The notes under the pieces were generated by a model. That model saw only the letters and a program-made list of their open reading frames with translations, did no database searches and had not been told where the DNA came from. Positions 1 to 7,868 of a DNA stretch of 64,000 nt are shown one piece after another; within the stretch, counting starts at the first letter, position 1, and the number at the start of each line of letters is the position of its first letter. Source of the DNA: Halorubrum lacusprofundi ATCC 49239 (GTDB lineage Archaea; Halobacteriota; Halobacteria; Halobacteriales; Haloferacaceae); the NCBI RefSeq assembly GCF_000022205.1, contig NC_012029.1:806001-870000 (forward strand), in the 5' to 3' direction. Both the position numbers and the translations under genes were made by a program.

Positions 1-360
1 CGGTTCGAACCCGAGCCCCGAGAGCACGCCCGCCATCGCCTCGCCGTCGTCGACGGCGGTCTCGTGTTCCACGCGCGTCTTCGACCTCCCGTCGAGGCGG
101 GGGCCTTTGTACGTGAGCTTCGTCGTTTCTGCGGTCGGGTCCGCGGTCGACACCGCCTCGGTCTCCGCCCCGATCCCGTCCGGAAGTGGGGTCTCGCGTC
201 GGACCCGGAGCGCCTCGTCCGTCTCGGCGAAGTCGCGGTGCGGGGCGTCGTAGTACGCGTCGCGCTGACGGCGGGCATCGACGCGCTCAGCGCCGGCCGC
301 CCGCAGTCGCTTCCGGACAGCGTCGGTGTCGGCGGATACCTTGATCTCGACCTCGTACAT
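1..360 (-). CDS. cyaB: CYTH-domain protein (CyaB / thiamine-triphosphatase-like), 3' end cut by window edge
   Basis: Only the first 120 codons are inside the window; the gene runs off the left edge. The N-terminus MYEVEIKV carries the ExExK signature of the CYTH fold (class IV adenylate cyclase, thiamine triphosphatase), where the acidic residues bind metal and the Lys/Arg residues line the triphosphate tunnel. Further conserved positions visible are YYDAP, ALRVRRE and KLTYKGP. The family acts on organic triphosphates in the cytoplasm; which reaction applies here cannot be decided from sequence, and many archaeal members are called CyaB without proof of cyclase activity. A TATA-like CTTAAG lies about 25 nt upstream of the ATG, suggesting a leaderless mRNA. 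The gene is divergent from the FKBP gene at 515. Confidence 0.8.
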   Translation of the reverse strand, partial: MYEVEIKVSADTDAVRKRLRAAGAERVDARRQRDAYYDAPHRDFAETDEALRVRRETPLPDGIGAETEAVSTADPTAETTKLTYKGPRLDGRSKTRVEHETAVDDGEAMAGVLSGLGFEP

Positions 361-514
361 ACCACCGGATCCGCCGGGATAGTTCTTAAGCACGGTGGGA
401 CGCGCTCACTGCAGCCTCGGGCCCGATCGCTCCGCTTCGACGGCCGCGTTCCGCGCCGTCATCGCTCCGGATCGAACCGTGCGCCTTAAGGGTGTAACAG
501 GAGACGTTCAGGGT
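361..514. promoter_or_regulatory. Divergent promoter region, cyaB / FKBP
   Basis: This 154-bp intergenic region serves two divergent genes. TTCTTAAGCAC at about 381-390 places a TATA-like box about 25 nt before the minus-strand ATG at 360. CCTTAAGG at about 483-490 lies about 28 nt before the plus-strand ATG at 515. Both distances fit leaderless haloarchaeal transcription. The promoter calls are inferred from spacing only. Confidence 0.5.
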
Positions 515-1438
515 ATGAGCGATCAGGAGCAAGCGGACGCGGCCGAGGACGCAGACGAGGCCGAGACCGAAACCGAGGGACTCGCCGACGGCGACTTCGT
601 GCGCGTCGCGTACACGATTCGAACCGCCGACGACGACCGTGTCATCGACACCACCGACGAGGAGGTCGCCGAGGACGCGGAGATCGACACTGAGGAACAC
701 GAGTTCGAGCCTCGCGTCATCGCGCTCGGCGCAGGTCACGTGTTCCCGTCCGTCGAGGAAGCCTTCATCGGCGCCGAGGTTGGCGACGAGGGCGTCGTCG
801 ACGTGCCCGCCGAAGACGCCTTCGGCGAGTACGACCCCGACGAGGTCGAGACCGTCAAGGCCGACAAGATCCCCGAGGACAGCCGCTACCCCGGCGCGCA
901 GGTCCAGATCGATAACCGTCAGGGTTACCTCGAGACGATTATCGGCGGCCGTGCCCGCGTCGACTTCAACCACCCGCTGGCCGGCGAGGACCTCGAGTAC
1001 GAGTACGAGATCCTCGAGGCGATCGAGGACCGCGAACAGCAGGCCGCCGGCATGCTCGGGATGTACCTCCAGGAGGCGCCTGAGGTTCGGATCGAGACCG
1101 TCACCGAAGAAGAGGAGACCGTCTCCGAGGACGACGACGGCGAGGAGGTCGTCGAGACCGAGGATGTCGAGAAGGATGTCCTCTACGTGACGGCGACACA
1201 GGCGATGCAGATGAACCAGCAGTGGATGTTCCAGAAGCAGCAGATCGCCCAGGACCTTATGAGCCGACTCGACCTCGACCGCGTCGTCGTCGAGGAAGTC
1301 ATCGAGGGCGGCGGCATGGGTGGACTCGGCGGCATGATGGGCGGCATGGGCGGCGCTGGCGCCGAAGACATCGAGGAGGCGCTCGAAGACGTCGACGTTG
1401 ACGCCGACGAGATCGTCGACGAGATCGACGAGGAGTAA
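515..1438 (+). CDS. FKBP-type peptidyl-prolyl cis-trans isomerase, SlyD-like with long C-terminal extension
   Basis: The 307-residue protein starts at the ATG with a TATA-like box 28 nt upstream; an upstream in-frame ATG at 395 would add 40 residues lacking halophilic composition. After an acidic 22-residue tail, the FKBP domain begins at DGDFVRVAYTI and includes GHVFPSVEEAFIGAEVGDEG, with an inserted flap domain as in SlyD. The region after residue 185 (QMNQQWMFQKQQIAQDLM onward) goes beyond usual SlyD and ends in a Gly/Met-rich stretch (GGMGGLGGMMGGMGG) followed by an acidic tail. The family catalyses proline isomerisation and has chaperone activity in the cytosol. The Gly/Met tail may be a flexible or metal-linked extension, which is inference. 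Confidence 0.9.
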   Translation: MSDQEQADAAEDADEAETETEGLADGDFVRVAYTIRTADDDRVIDTTDEEVAEDAEIDTEEHEFEPRVIALGAGHVFPSVEEAFIGAEVGDEGVVDVPAEDAFGEYDPDEVETVKADKIPEDSRYPGAQVQIDNRQGYLETIIGGRARVDFNHPLAGEDLEYEYEILEAIEDREQQAAGMLGMYLQEAPEVRIETVTEEEETVSEDDDGEEVVETEDVEKDVLYVTATQAMQMNQQWMFQKQQIAQDLMSRLDLDRVVVEEVIEGGGMGGLGGMMGGMGGAGAEDIEEALEDVDVDADEIVDEIDEE

Positions 1439-1521
1439 CCGATCTTCCAGTCGGGCGGGTCGAACCGCCCGCGCGAACGCGAACCGATCTCTTTTGAACT
1501 GCGGTCGACCCACTGAGAGAC

Positions 1522-1788
1522 ATGGAAATCGAACGTGCGCGTGACGACCTCGTCGTCGCCGCGAGCGCTGGGAGCGCTACGATCGTGATCGCACTTCTGT
1601 CCGGCGTCGCCGGCGTCCTCAACGTTTCGACCCTGCCGACGCTGGCGCCGCTCGTCGTCTACGCGGGGTACCTCTTCTCACGGAAAGGTGGGCCGTATGG
1701 CTCACTCGACCGACCGCGGAACTGGGCGACTGCCGCGGTGCTCGTTGGCGTTCTCGTCGTTGCCGCGGCGTCGGTTCTGTCGGTGTGA
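1522..1788 (+). CDS. Small membrane protein, three predicted TM segments
   Basis: This 88-residue protein begins MEIERARDDLVV and is mostly hydrophobic. Three likely membrane segments lie at about residues 14-34, 36-52 and 68-87, separated by a short basic/Gly loop (SRKGGPYGSLDRPRNW). A TATA-like CTTTTGAA lies about 28 nt before the ATG, so it probably has its own promoter, in the same direction as the FKBP gene 83 nt upstream. I do not recognise the family and assign no function. It faces the RecA-like gene convergently. Confidence 0.7.
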   Translation: MEIERARDDLVVAASAGSATIVIALLSGVAGVLNVSTLPTLAPLVVYAGYLFSRKGGPYGSLDRPRNWATAAVLVGVLVVAAASVLSV

Positions 1789-1815
1789 AGTCGTCGCGTC
1801 GTCACCGACGCCGAG

Positions 1816-2457
1816 TCAGGCGATGTCGCGGCTCGTGTCCACCGACACTGTATCTGTGAGCTTCAGCTTGAGGGGTTCTTCGAGCGCCGCGCCGCCACGG
1901 AACTTCGGAACGATCAGGCGGTTCACGATCTCCGTACCGGTCACAGTCGTTCGGAGGTCGAAGATCACATCCGCGACCTGCTCGGTGACCACTCGGTTCT
2001 GCCCGTTTCCCCCTTTGAAAGCGTGCACCACCGCGATCCCGCCGGCATCATCGACGTGTCGGCGGAGCTCGGTGAGAAACGAACCGTACCGCGACCGGTC
2101 AGCCGCCTCCAGCGGCTCGACGGAGTCGACGACGAGGGTGGCGCCCTCCGGGAGGTCCGAAGCGGTCGCCAGCACGTCATCGATCGGGTCCTCGCGGTCC
2201 GTCTCCTCGACGACGGTTTCCGCGTCGCCTCCACTACCGTCGCCTTCGCTCTCTCCGCCGAGGGTGAGGATCGCCTTGACCGCGTCAGCCGAACGCACCG
2301 TCGTGAGGTAGCGACACGCCCGTGGACGGGAGAACCGGTCCACAATTAGCTCCGACTGGCTCGCGGGGTCTGCCTTCAACACGACGACACTGCCGCTCGG
2401 GAGCCCGCCGCCGAACTCCCGGTCCAGCACGGAAATTCCGGTCGGGAGCGTCTCCAT
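1816..2457 (-). CDS. RecA-superfamily (KaiC/HTR-like) ATPase-fold protein
   Basis: The 213-residue protein starts METLPTGISVLDREFGGGLPSGSVVVLKADPASQSELIVDRF. The opening LPTGISVLDREFGGGLPSGS pattern is typical of KaiC/RadA-related proteins, where it precedes the P-loop. Here the Walker A is degenerate (KADPASQSE rather than GxxGxGKT), so ATP binding is doubtful. A Walker B-like strand TLVVDSVEPL and a later TGTEIVNRLIVPKFRGG strand pair are visible. The ATG at 2457 was chosen because the conserved pattern starts immediately after it; upstream in-frame sequence is basic and non-halophilic. Archaeal relatives of this type are often annotated HTR-like; the role is unknown. Confidence 0.8.
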   Translation of the reverse strand: METLPTGISVLDREFGGGLPSGSVVVLKADPASQSELIVDRFSRPRACRYLTTVRSADAVKAILTLGGESEGDGSGGDAETVVEETDREDPIDDVLATASDLPEGATLVVDSVEPLEAADRSRYGSFLTELRRHVDDAGGIAVVHAFKGGNGQNRVVTEQVADVIFDLRTTVTGTEIVNRLIVPKFRGGAALEEPLKLKLTDTVSVDTSRDIA

Positions 2458-2605
2458 ACATGCGCTGCCGGCTCCGGAGGTTTGGCTCTGTCGGTGGGTC
2501 ACGATGGCGCGACGCGAGGCGGCTCCTGCGTTCATACCGGACGCCCCCGTTTGCGTCGTTTCCGTTGTTCTAGCCGTTCTGACCGGTTCGAACGAGGTCC
2601 TCGGA

Positions 2606-3280
2606 TCACGCGACCCGCCACCGATCCGCACCGTGTTCGTCGACAAGTCGACGAGCAAGGTCGTCGTACGCCGATCGTACCGCAGACGACGCCAACGGCT
2701 CTGCCTCGGCCGGCGGGATCCGTCCAAGAACCGGACAGCCGAGCAGGTCACCGACTCCTGTCGGAACCGACTCGGCTCGAACGGCAACGACGCCGACCGG
2801 GAGACAGTCCAGCCGACGCGCGAGGGCCGCGGTCTTCGCGGCGTCTCGTAGCGCGGCCCGCCGAAGGGGCGTCGCGAGGAGACACCGATCGGCGACCCGG
2901 AGCGGCGCTGCGGCGTCGGGCGACGCCCCCGCCGGGCAGTCAAGGAGGGTCGGCGAATCGTCGGGAACCGACTCTGCGAGCGCGCCGAGGATTCGTCTCG
3001 CATCGACGTCTGCGGGCTCGTCTGGCGCCGAAAGCACCGTTGGCGCCCGCCGATCGGGACGGATCTGTCCTTCAGTCCGAATCGCGTCGACCACAGTCGG
3101 CGCGTCCGCAGCGGGCTCGCGATCCCCGTCGGTCGCGCTCGCCAACCGCGCGAGATTCGGGAGATCCCAGTCGGCATCGGCGGCGACGACGGGGGCGCCC
3201 CGTCGAGACAGCGCCCGCGCGAGCCCCAGCGTGGTGGTCGTCTTCCCGCTTCCGCCCTTTCCGCCAGCCACGGCTATCAC
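2606..3280 (-). CDS. MinD/ParA-family P-loop ATPase
   Basis: The protein has 224 residues and a GTG start at 3280. It opens MIAVAGGKGGSGKTTTTLGLA, the deviant Walker A (KGGxGKT) of the MinD/ParA/Mrp family, with the signature lysine present. The strand around PTLLDCPAG corresponds to the switch II/Walker B region. A T-rich TATA box (TTTTTTATC) sits about 29 nt upstream of the GTG and supports that start. Length is shorter than bacterial MinD (about 260) and I see no clear C-terminal amphipathic membrane helix. Family members use ATP-driven dimer switching to position protein complexes; the partner here is unknown. Confidence 0.85.
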   Translation of the reverse strand: MIAVAGGKGGSGKTTTTLGLARALSRRGAPVVAADADWDLPNLARLASATDGDREPAADAPTVVDAIRTEGQIRPDRRAPTVLSAPDEPADVDARRILGALAESVPDDSPTLLDCPAGASPDAAAPLRVADRCLLATPLRRAALRDAAKTAALARRLDCLPVGVVAVRAESVPTGVGDLLGCPVLGRIPPAEAEPLASSAVRSAYDDLARRLVDEHGADRWRVA

Positions 3281-3358
3281 GGAGCAGAGTGGGGCACAAT
3301 CACTGATAAAAAACGGGATGGAGATCGAAACCGAACGACGAGACGGAGGCGAAGCGGC

Positions 3359-3751
3359 TCAGTCTTGACAGCAGCCGCCGGCCTCGCCGCCGAAGTCGAC
3401 CGCGAGTGGCTCCGAGATGGCCTCGTTCACGGCTTCGAGGGTGTCGGTCAGATCCTCCTGTGCATCGAGGAACTCGCTCATGACGGCCATCGAGTGGAGC
3501 TCGTCTTGAGCTTCTTGCACCTTCTGGAGCCCGGAGTTCGTCGCCTGTCCGGTCTCTCGAGCCTGCATGAACTCTGCGCGGATCTGTTCGAATTCGTCGA
3601 TCTTCGCTTGGACTTCCTCGTCGCGCTGGACCGCTTCGCGAGCCGCCTCGAACCGCTCGTACTCCTGTGTCTGGGCGATACGATCGCCGAGATTGCGACC
3701 GAGGTCCTCGATAGCGGCCTGTTCGTCGGGGGAGGCCTGTTCGACGCTCAT
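3359..3751 (-). CDS. YlbF/YmcA-family helical protein
   Basis: The 130-residue, mostly helical, Glu/Gln-rich protein matches the YlbF/YmcA family, including the central pattern ERFEAAREAVQRDEEVQAKI and a second long helix. It ends GGEAGGCCQD, placing two adjacent cysteines at the C-terminus. I chose the ATG at 3751 rather than the in-frame TTG at 3757 because a TATA-like GGTTAAAACC is centred 26 nt upstream of the ATG. In Firmicutes, YlbF and YmcA work with YaaT in RNA maturation and carry an iron-sulfur cofactor; whether the archaeal protein does the same is not known. The C-terminal CC pair could bind a metal or cluster, which is inference. Confidence 0.8.
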   Translation of the reverse strand: MSVEQASPDEQAAIEDLGRNLGDRIAQTQEYERFEAAREAVQRDEEVQAKIDEFEQIRAEFMQARETGQATNSGLQKVQEAQDELHSMAVMSEFLDAQEDLTDTLEAVNEAISEPLAVDFGGEAGGCCQD

Positions 3752-3859
3752 ATCCAATTCTCGGGACGGATCGGTTTTAACCTGCCGGAGCCGGGGGTGT
3801 CCACGGGGATCGGTGGATCCCGATCGCGCTGAGAGGTCTCCCGCTCACAGGTCTCCCGC

Positions 3860-4522
3860 TCACTCGTGTTTCGCGATCTGTGACTCCACGAACGCGACGA
3901 CATCGCTCAGCTCCTGCTGGCCGATTCCGTGACCGCCCGGGTAGCTCCCCCGGGTGACGGCGGCGCCGATCTCGTCGAACCGGTCGGCCGCGGCGGCCGA
4001 TCGCGACTCCGGAATCACGCGGTCCCCGGCGCCAGCGCCGACGAACACCGGTTTGTCCTCGATCCCGTCCGGTTCGAGGTCGGCGTGCGCGTCCGCGAGG
4101 TAGCCGTGGAGCGCGACGATCCACGCGTAGCGGTCCGGGTCCTCCAACACGAGCGAGAGACTCGTGATCGCCCCCTGACTGAATCCGAGCAGGCCGAGCC
4201 GGTCGGAATCGAGGTCGTACGATTCGACAGCGGCGTCGACGCTCTCGGCGACCAGATCGAGGCTTCGCCGGAAGTCCGCCGCATCCGGCTGGCTCGCTTC
4301 GAGCCCGCCGGCGGACAGGTCGAGCTCGTACCACGTGTACCCGCCCTGTAGCGGGTCGGGAGCGCGCAGGCTCACGACGTGGAGCCCGTCCGGGAGGTGT
4401 CGCGCCACCGGCAGCAGGTCCTCCTCATCAGCGCCGCGACCGTGCAGCACGAAGACGGCGGGGGCTGTGCCAGACTCGTTGTCGGGCGCGACGTGGACGT
4501 GTTCAAGCGGGATCTCGGTCAT
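3860..4522 (-). CDS. Phospholipase/carboxylesterase family alpha/beta hydrolase
   Basis: The 220-residue protein has an alpha/beta hydrolase fold. The oxyanion segment is FVLHGRGADEEDLLPV, the nucleophile elbow is LLGFSQGAI (GxSxG), the acid is in VGAGAGDRVIP, and the catalytic His is in GGHGIG. This layout and length fit the phospholipase/carboxylesterase (YpfH/LYPLA-like) family. The ATG at 4522 (MTEIPLEHV) was chosen because the conserved fold begins soon after; upstream in-frame codons encode basic, non-halophilic sequence. It probably hydrolyses short esters in the cytoplasm; the natural substrate is not evident. It is divergent from the secreted protein gene at 4671. Confidence 0.85.
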   Translation of the reverse strand: MTEIPLEHVHVAPDNESGTAPAVFVLHGRGADEEDLLPVARHLPDGLHVVSLRAPDPLQGGYTWYELDLSAGGLEASQPDAADFRRSLDLVAESVDAAVESYDLDSDRLGLLGFSQGAITSLSLVLEDPDRYAWIVALHGYLADAHADLEPDGIEDKPVFVGAGAGDRVIPESRSAAAADRFDEIGAAVTRGSYPGGHGIGQQELSDVVAFVESQIAKHE

Positions 4523-4670
4523 GTGTCTCGCGTTCGTCGGCTCGGGGGTTGTATCCGTCGGCCGCGGCAGCGATCGGTTCGGGCGAGGGGCACGGCCCTC
4601 TGATCGACGGGATCGCACGCTGCGTCGGTCCGCGCGTGAGTTATTTGGCGATTGCGTCAGAGGTTGGATC

Positions 4671-5372
4671 ATGGATCCCCGAACCCTCGTCGCGGCGACG
4701 GCGATTTTCCTCCTCGTGACAGGAATCACCGCCGCACCGGCGGCCGACGCGCGCGCACCGCCGACGCCGGTGTGCGGCGTCTGCGATCTCGACCGAACGG
4801 CACCCGACGGTACGTCGGTGGTTGCCGACGAGAGCTCGCTGATCGTCACTCTCCACGAGAACGGGTCGACAACGTGGGAGGCGCGGGTCGACCTCGCGGC
4901 CGGCGGCGACGCGCTTGCAGCGAACGAGTCCCTCCGGCGCATGGTCGTTGTCGAGGCGGCTCACGACGGAATCGCGGACCCGAGAGATGTCGACGCCCGG
5001 ATCGACGGGAACGCGCTGCTGGTCGATTACCGTGACCCGAATGCCACGGAGCGGTACCTCGGCGTCGTGGTGTTCACGCCACTGACGCCTGCATCTCCCC
5101 AGGTCCCCTTCGTCATCGGCGGCGAGGGGGTGCGGTATCTCGGTGCCGATCGGCTGACTGTCCGCGGTGCGCCCGGGTGGGAAGTTCGCGGCGATGCGGC
5201 CGCAACCGACTCCGATGGGCGTCTCGTCTGGACCCGTGAAAGCACCGAGCCCGATGACGAGGGACGAGTCTTCATCGATGTCGCTCGAGACCCCGTCGCA
5301 GTCGAGGAGGACGCGGTACTGCCCGGCGTGCGGGCGTGGATGGGCCGACTGCTCACTGGAAACAACTTCTGA
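4671..5372 (+). CDS. Secreted hypothetical protein with signal peptide and CxxC
   Basis: The 233-residue protein begins with an apparent Sec signal (MDPRTLVAATAIFLLVTGIT, then AAPAADARA). A CGVC motif follows the likely cleavage site. The body looks beta-rich and acidic with phrases such as LIVTLHENGSTTWEARV and RYLGVVVFTPLTP, which suggests an extracellular beta-sandwich, perhaps with TM-free surface attachment. It ends GRLLTGNNF without a C-terminal membrane anchor. I recognise no catalytic motif. Upstream sequence GAGTTATTTGGCG lies about 28 nt before the ATG and could serve as TATA box. Confidence 0.7.
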   Translation: MDPRTLVAATAIFLLVTGITAAPAADARAPPTPVCGVCDLDRTAPDGTSVVADESSLIVTLHENGSTTWEARVDLAAGGDALAANESLRRMVVVEAAHDGIADPRDVDARIDGNALLVDYRDPNATERYLGVVVFTPLTPASPQVPFVIGGEGVRYLGADRLTVRGAPGWEVRGDAAATDSDGRLVWTRESTEPDDEGRVFIDVARDPVAVEEDAVLPGVRAWMGRLLTGNNF

Positions 5373-5471
5373 GGGTTGGACGCGCTGTGACAGTACGAAC
5401 CTCACGAACCTCACGGACGAAACTCACGGTCGAACGCGCCGTTTAACCGTCGTGCCGCACAATTCGTCGAT

Positions 5472-6515
5472 ATGAGCGACTCCACGGAGGGCGACCTCAC
5501 GAAGACGGGGATGGCCCTGAAACACGACCGCGAGTGGGACTACGAACTCGATCGGATCGTCGAGGCTATCGAGGAGCGCGACGCGTCGAAGGTCGGCCTC
5601 CAGTTCCCCGAGGGACTCAAGCGCCGTGGCCCGAAGGTCGCCGACGATCTCCGCGAGGTCGCGCCCGACGACGTGACCTTCATGCTGTCCGGCCAACCCT
5701 GCTACGGCGCCTGCGACCTCGACACGTACCTGATGCGCCGGACCGACGTGTTCGTCCACTTTGGTCACACGCCGATGAAGGAGTCCGACAGCATCGTCTA
5801 CGTTCCCCTGTTCTCGAACGTCGACCCGTTCCCGATCATGGAGGACGCGCTGGAGGAAGAACTCGCATCTCCAGAAGAGGACGCCGACGTGGGGCTCGTC
5901 ACGACGGCTCAGCACATGAACCGGTTCGAGGAGATGACCGACTGGTTAGAGGAGCGCGGCTACGAGGTCCACACCCGCCGGGGCGACGACCGTCTCACGA
6001 AGGAGGGACAGGTGCTCGGCTGCAACTACGCCTCCGCGGACATCGACGCCGAGCAGGTGCTGTACGTCGGCGGCGGGAAGTTCCACCCGGTCGGCCTCGC
6101 GATGGAGCACCCCGACAAGCGCGTCGTCATCGCCGACCCCGTCAACAACGCGGTCTCGGTCGCCGAACACGACCAGTTCCTCAAGCAGCGCTACGCCTCG
6201 GTTCACAAGGCGATGAGCGCCGAGAAGTGGGGCGTCATCTTCTGTACGAAGATCGGTCAAGGCCGCTGGGAGAAGGCCCAAGAGATCGTCGAGAACAACG
6301 AGAACGCCTACCTGATCACGATGGACGAGGTGACGCCGGACCGCCTCCGAAACTTCGACATGGACGCGTTCGTCAACACCGGCTGTCCCCGGATCACGAC
6401 TGACGACGGCCCCCGGTTCCACAAGCCGATGTTGACCCCCGGCGAGTACGAGGCCGCGATCGGCGAGAAGCCGCTCGACTCGATCGAGTTCGACACGTTC
6501 CACGACACCTGGTAA
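5472..6515 (+). CDS. dph2: 2-(3-amino-3-carboxypropyl)histidine synthase (diphthamide biosynthesis Dph2)
   Basis: The 347-residue protein fits archaeal Dph2, which transfers the aminocarboxypropyl group of S-adenosylmethionine to a histidine of elongation factor 2 (first step of diphthamide). The three cysteines that ligate its unusual [4Fe-4S] cluster are visible in GQPCYGACD, LGCNYAS and NTGCPRI, one in each pseudo-repeat domain. VLYVGGGKFHPVG is also typical. The start ATG has a TATA-like GTTTAAC centred about 27 nt upstream, indicating a leaderless transcript. It appears monocistronic. Confidence 0.93.
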   Translation: MSDSTEGDLTKTGMALKHDREWDYELDRIVEAIEERDASKVGLQFPEGLKRRGPKVADDLREVAPDDVTFMLSGQPCYGACDLDTYLMRRTDVFVHFGHTPMKESDSIVYVPLFSNVDPFPIMEDALEEELASPEEDADVGLVTTAQHMNRFEEMTDWLEERGYEVHTRRGDDRLTKEGQVLGCNYASADIDAEQVLYVGGGKFHPVGLAMEHPDKRVVIADPVNNAVSVAEHDQFLKQRYASVHKAMSAEKWGVIFCTKIGQGRWEKAQEIVENNENAYLITMDEVTPDRLRNFDMDAFVNTGCPRITTDDGPRFHKPMLTPGEYEAAIGEKPLDSIEFDTFHDTW

Positions 6516-6589
6516 ATCGCCTTGGGGTCGAACCCCGAGGCACTCCACCTGCTCCGCCTGTAGACCGTCCGTGATTTCTCTTATTCCCC

Positions 6590-7030
6590 TCAGACAGCGT
6601 TCTCGACGTGGTCGATCGCCCTCGCCGGCGACGCGACCGCCTCCACGCCCTCGATGTCGTGCGTGTCGAGCCCGGCGACCGCCCGCCCGTGTGCGAGCGC
6701 CATCCCGATCTCCGAGAGCGTGCCGTGCGAGCCGTCGACCGCGATCGCGGCGTCGCCGTTCATCACCACGAGCGCGTTGCGGGCGTGGCCCATTCCGGTC
6801 GCGATCGGGGTCGTGACGTGCGGGTTCGCGTCCTCACACCGGCCGGTCGGCAGGACGCCGATCGTCTCCCCGCCGGCGTTTGCGGCGCCGCGACAGACCG
6901 CCGCCATCACGCCGCCGAGCCCACCACAAACGACCGTGTGGCCGCGGTTCGCGAGTCGTTCTCCCAACTCTTCGGCGACCGCTGCCGTCTCGGCCGGAAC
7001 CGAACTGCCGCCGATGACACTGACGCGCAT
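6590..7030 (-). CDS. SLOG/LOG-like Rossmann-fold protein (TIGR00725-type)
   Basis: The protein has 146 residues and starts MRVSVIGGSSVPAETA. GHTVVCGGLGGVMAAVCRGA and the later MNGDAAIAVDGSHGTLSEIGMAL correspond to the nucleotide-binding loop and the PGGxGTxxE-like motif of the LOG/SLOG superfamily (here DGSHGTLSE). LOG enzymes release cytokinin bases from nucleotides in plants, whereas many short prokaryotic members have no known substrate. A strong TATA box (CTTTTATATAC on the minus strand) is centred about 26 nt upstream of the ATG. Confidence 0.85.
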   Translation of the reverse strand: MRVSVIGGSSVPAETAAVAEELGERLANRGHTVVCGGLGGVMAAVCRGAANAGGETIGVLPTGRCEDANPHVTTPIATGMGHARNALVVMNGDAAIAVDGSHGTLSEIGMALAHGRAVAGLDTHDIEGVEAVASPARAIDHVENAV

Positions 7031-7122
7031 ACCGCGGGACGCGGGACGGATGTATATAAAAGGCGTCGTACGTGTCGCGAGATTGGTGAAACTCTTTTAA
7101 GTGCTGGGCGACGACAGTCCCT
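7031..7122. promoter_or_regulatory. Divergent promoter region, SLOG protein / HAD hydrolase
   Basis: GTATATAAAAGG at about 7051-7062 is a good TATA box for the minus-strand gene starting at 7030. CTCTTTTAAGTG at about 7092-7103 is centred about 26 nt before the plus-strand ATG at 7123. Both genes therefore seem to make leaderless mRNAs from a shared 92-bp spacer. The calls rest on sequence and spacing alone. Confidence 0.6.
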
Positions 7123-7779
7123 ATGACGTACGATACCGTCGTGTTCGACAACGACGGTGTCCTCGTAGGCCGCACGCGCTTCGACGTGCTCCGGGATGCA
7201 ACCCGGGACGCGTTCGAGGAGTGCGGCGTCGAGGAGCCCGATCCGGACGACGTAGAGCGCATGACTATCGGCGCGACCCCCGGCAGCGTGGGGACCGTCT
7301 GTCAGACGTACGACCTCGATCCGGGGTCGTTCTGGCGGACCCGCGACGACGTGGTCTCGAAGGCCCAACAGCAGGAGGCGCGCGAGGGGCGTAAGACCCC
7401 CTACGACGACCTCGACGAGCTACAGAGCCTCGAGGTAGAGATGGGAATCGTCTCCTCGAACCAGCAGGCAACCGTGGACTTCCTCGTGAACCACTTCGAC
7501 GGATTCGAGCGGTTCGGCGCCGCCTACGGCCGGGAGCCTACAATCCACTCGCTCCAGCTCCGTAAGCCGAACCCCCACTACATCGAACAGGCGCTCGGCG
7601 ACCTCGACGCCGGCAACGCGCTGTTCGTCGGCGACAACGAGTCCGACGTGCGCGCCGCCGAGAACGCGGGCATCGACTCCGCGTTCATCCGTCGCCCCCA
7701 CCGCCGCGACTGGGAGCTGAACGTCTGGCCGACCTGGGAGATCGATCGGCTCTCGGACCTGCACGACATCGTCGGGTAG
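7123..7779 (+). CDS. HAD-superfamily hydrolase (phosphoglycolate-phosphatase-like)
   Basis: The 218-residue protein shows HAD motif I as VVFDNDGVL (nucleophile Asp plus general acid Asp, DxD), motif II near GIVSSNQ, a lysine in LRKPNP (motif III), and motif IV in FVGDNESDVRAAENAG. A helical cap (residues about 15-100) lies between motifs I and II. This matches the HAD-IA group, which dephosphorylates small metabolites such as phosphoglycolate. The substrate cannot be assigned. The gene has its own leaderless-type promoter and is followed 89 nt later by the helicase gene. Confidence 0.85.
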   Translation: MTYDTVVFDNDGVLVGRTRFDVLRDATRDAFEECGVEEPDPDDVERMTIGATPGSVGTVCQTYDLDPGSFWRTRDDVVSKAQQQEAREGRKTPYDDLDELQSLEVEMGIVSSNQQATVDFLVNHFDGFERFGAAYGREPTIHSLQLRKPNPHYIEQALGDLDAGNALFVGDNESDVRAAENAGIDSAFIRRPHRRDWELNVWPTWEIDRLSDLHDIVG

Positions 7780-7868
7780 GTCGCAACCGGCGGTGACAAC
7801 TCGGTAGATCACCCCGGCCGACACCGCTCTCTCAAGGTTTAACTCCGATCGGGAGCTACGCCGCCACA

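Noticed and set aside
386-1513. Long minus-strand open frame of 375 codons opposite the FKBP gene
   Set aside because: The frame mirrors a high-GC coding strand; its product is Val/Leu/Asp/Arg mixed without domain, while the plus strand encodes a clear FKBP. Similar antisense frames opposite leuC, ilvB, gatA and the Mrp genes were rejected in the same way.
2580-2600. GGTTCGAAC-like T-arm sequence suggesting a tRNA
   Set aside because: No acceptor, D or anticodon stem can be formed around it; it is a chance match near the MinD-like gene end.
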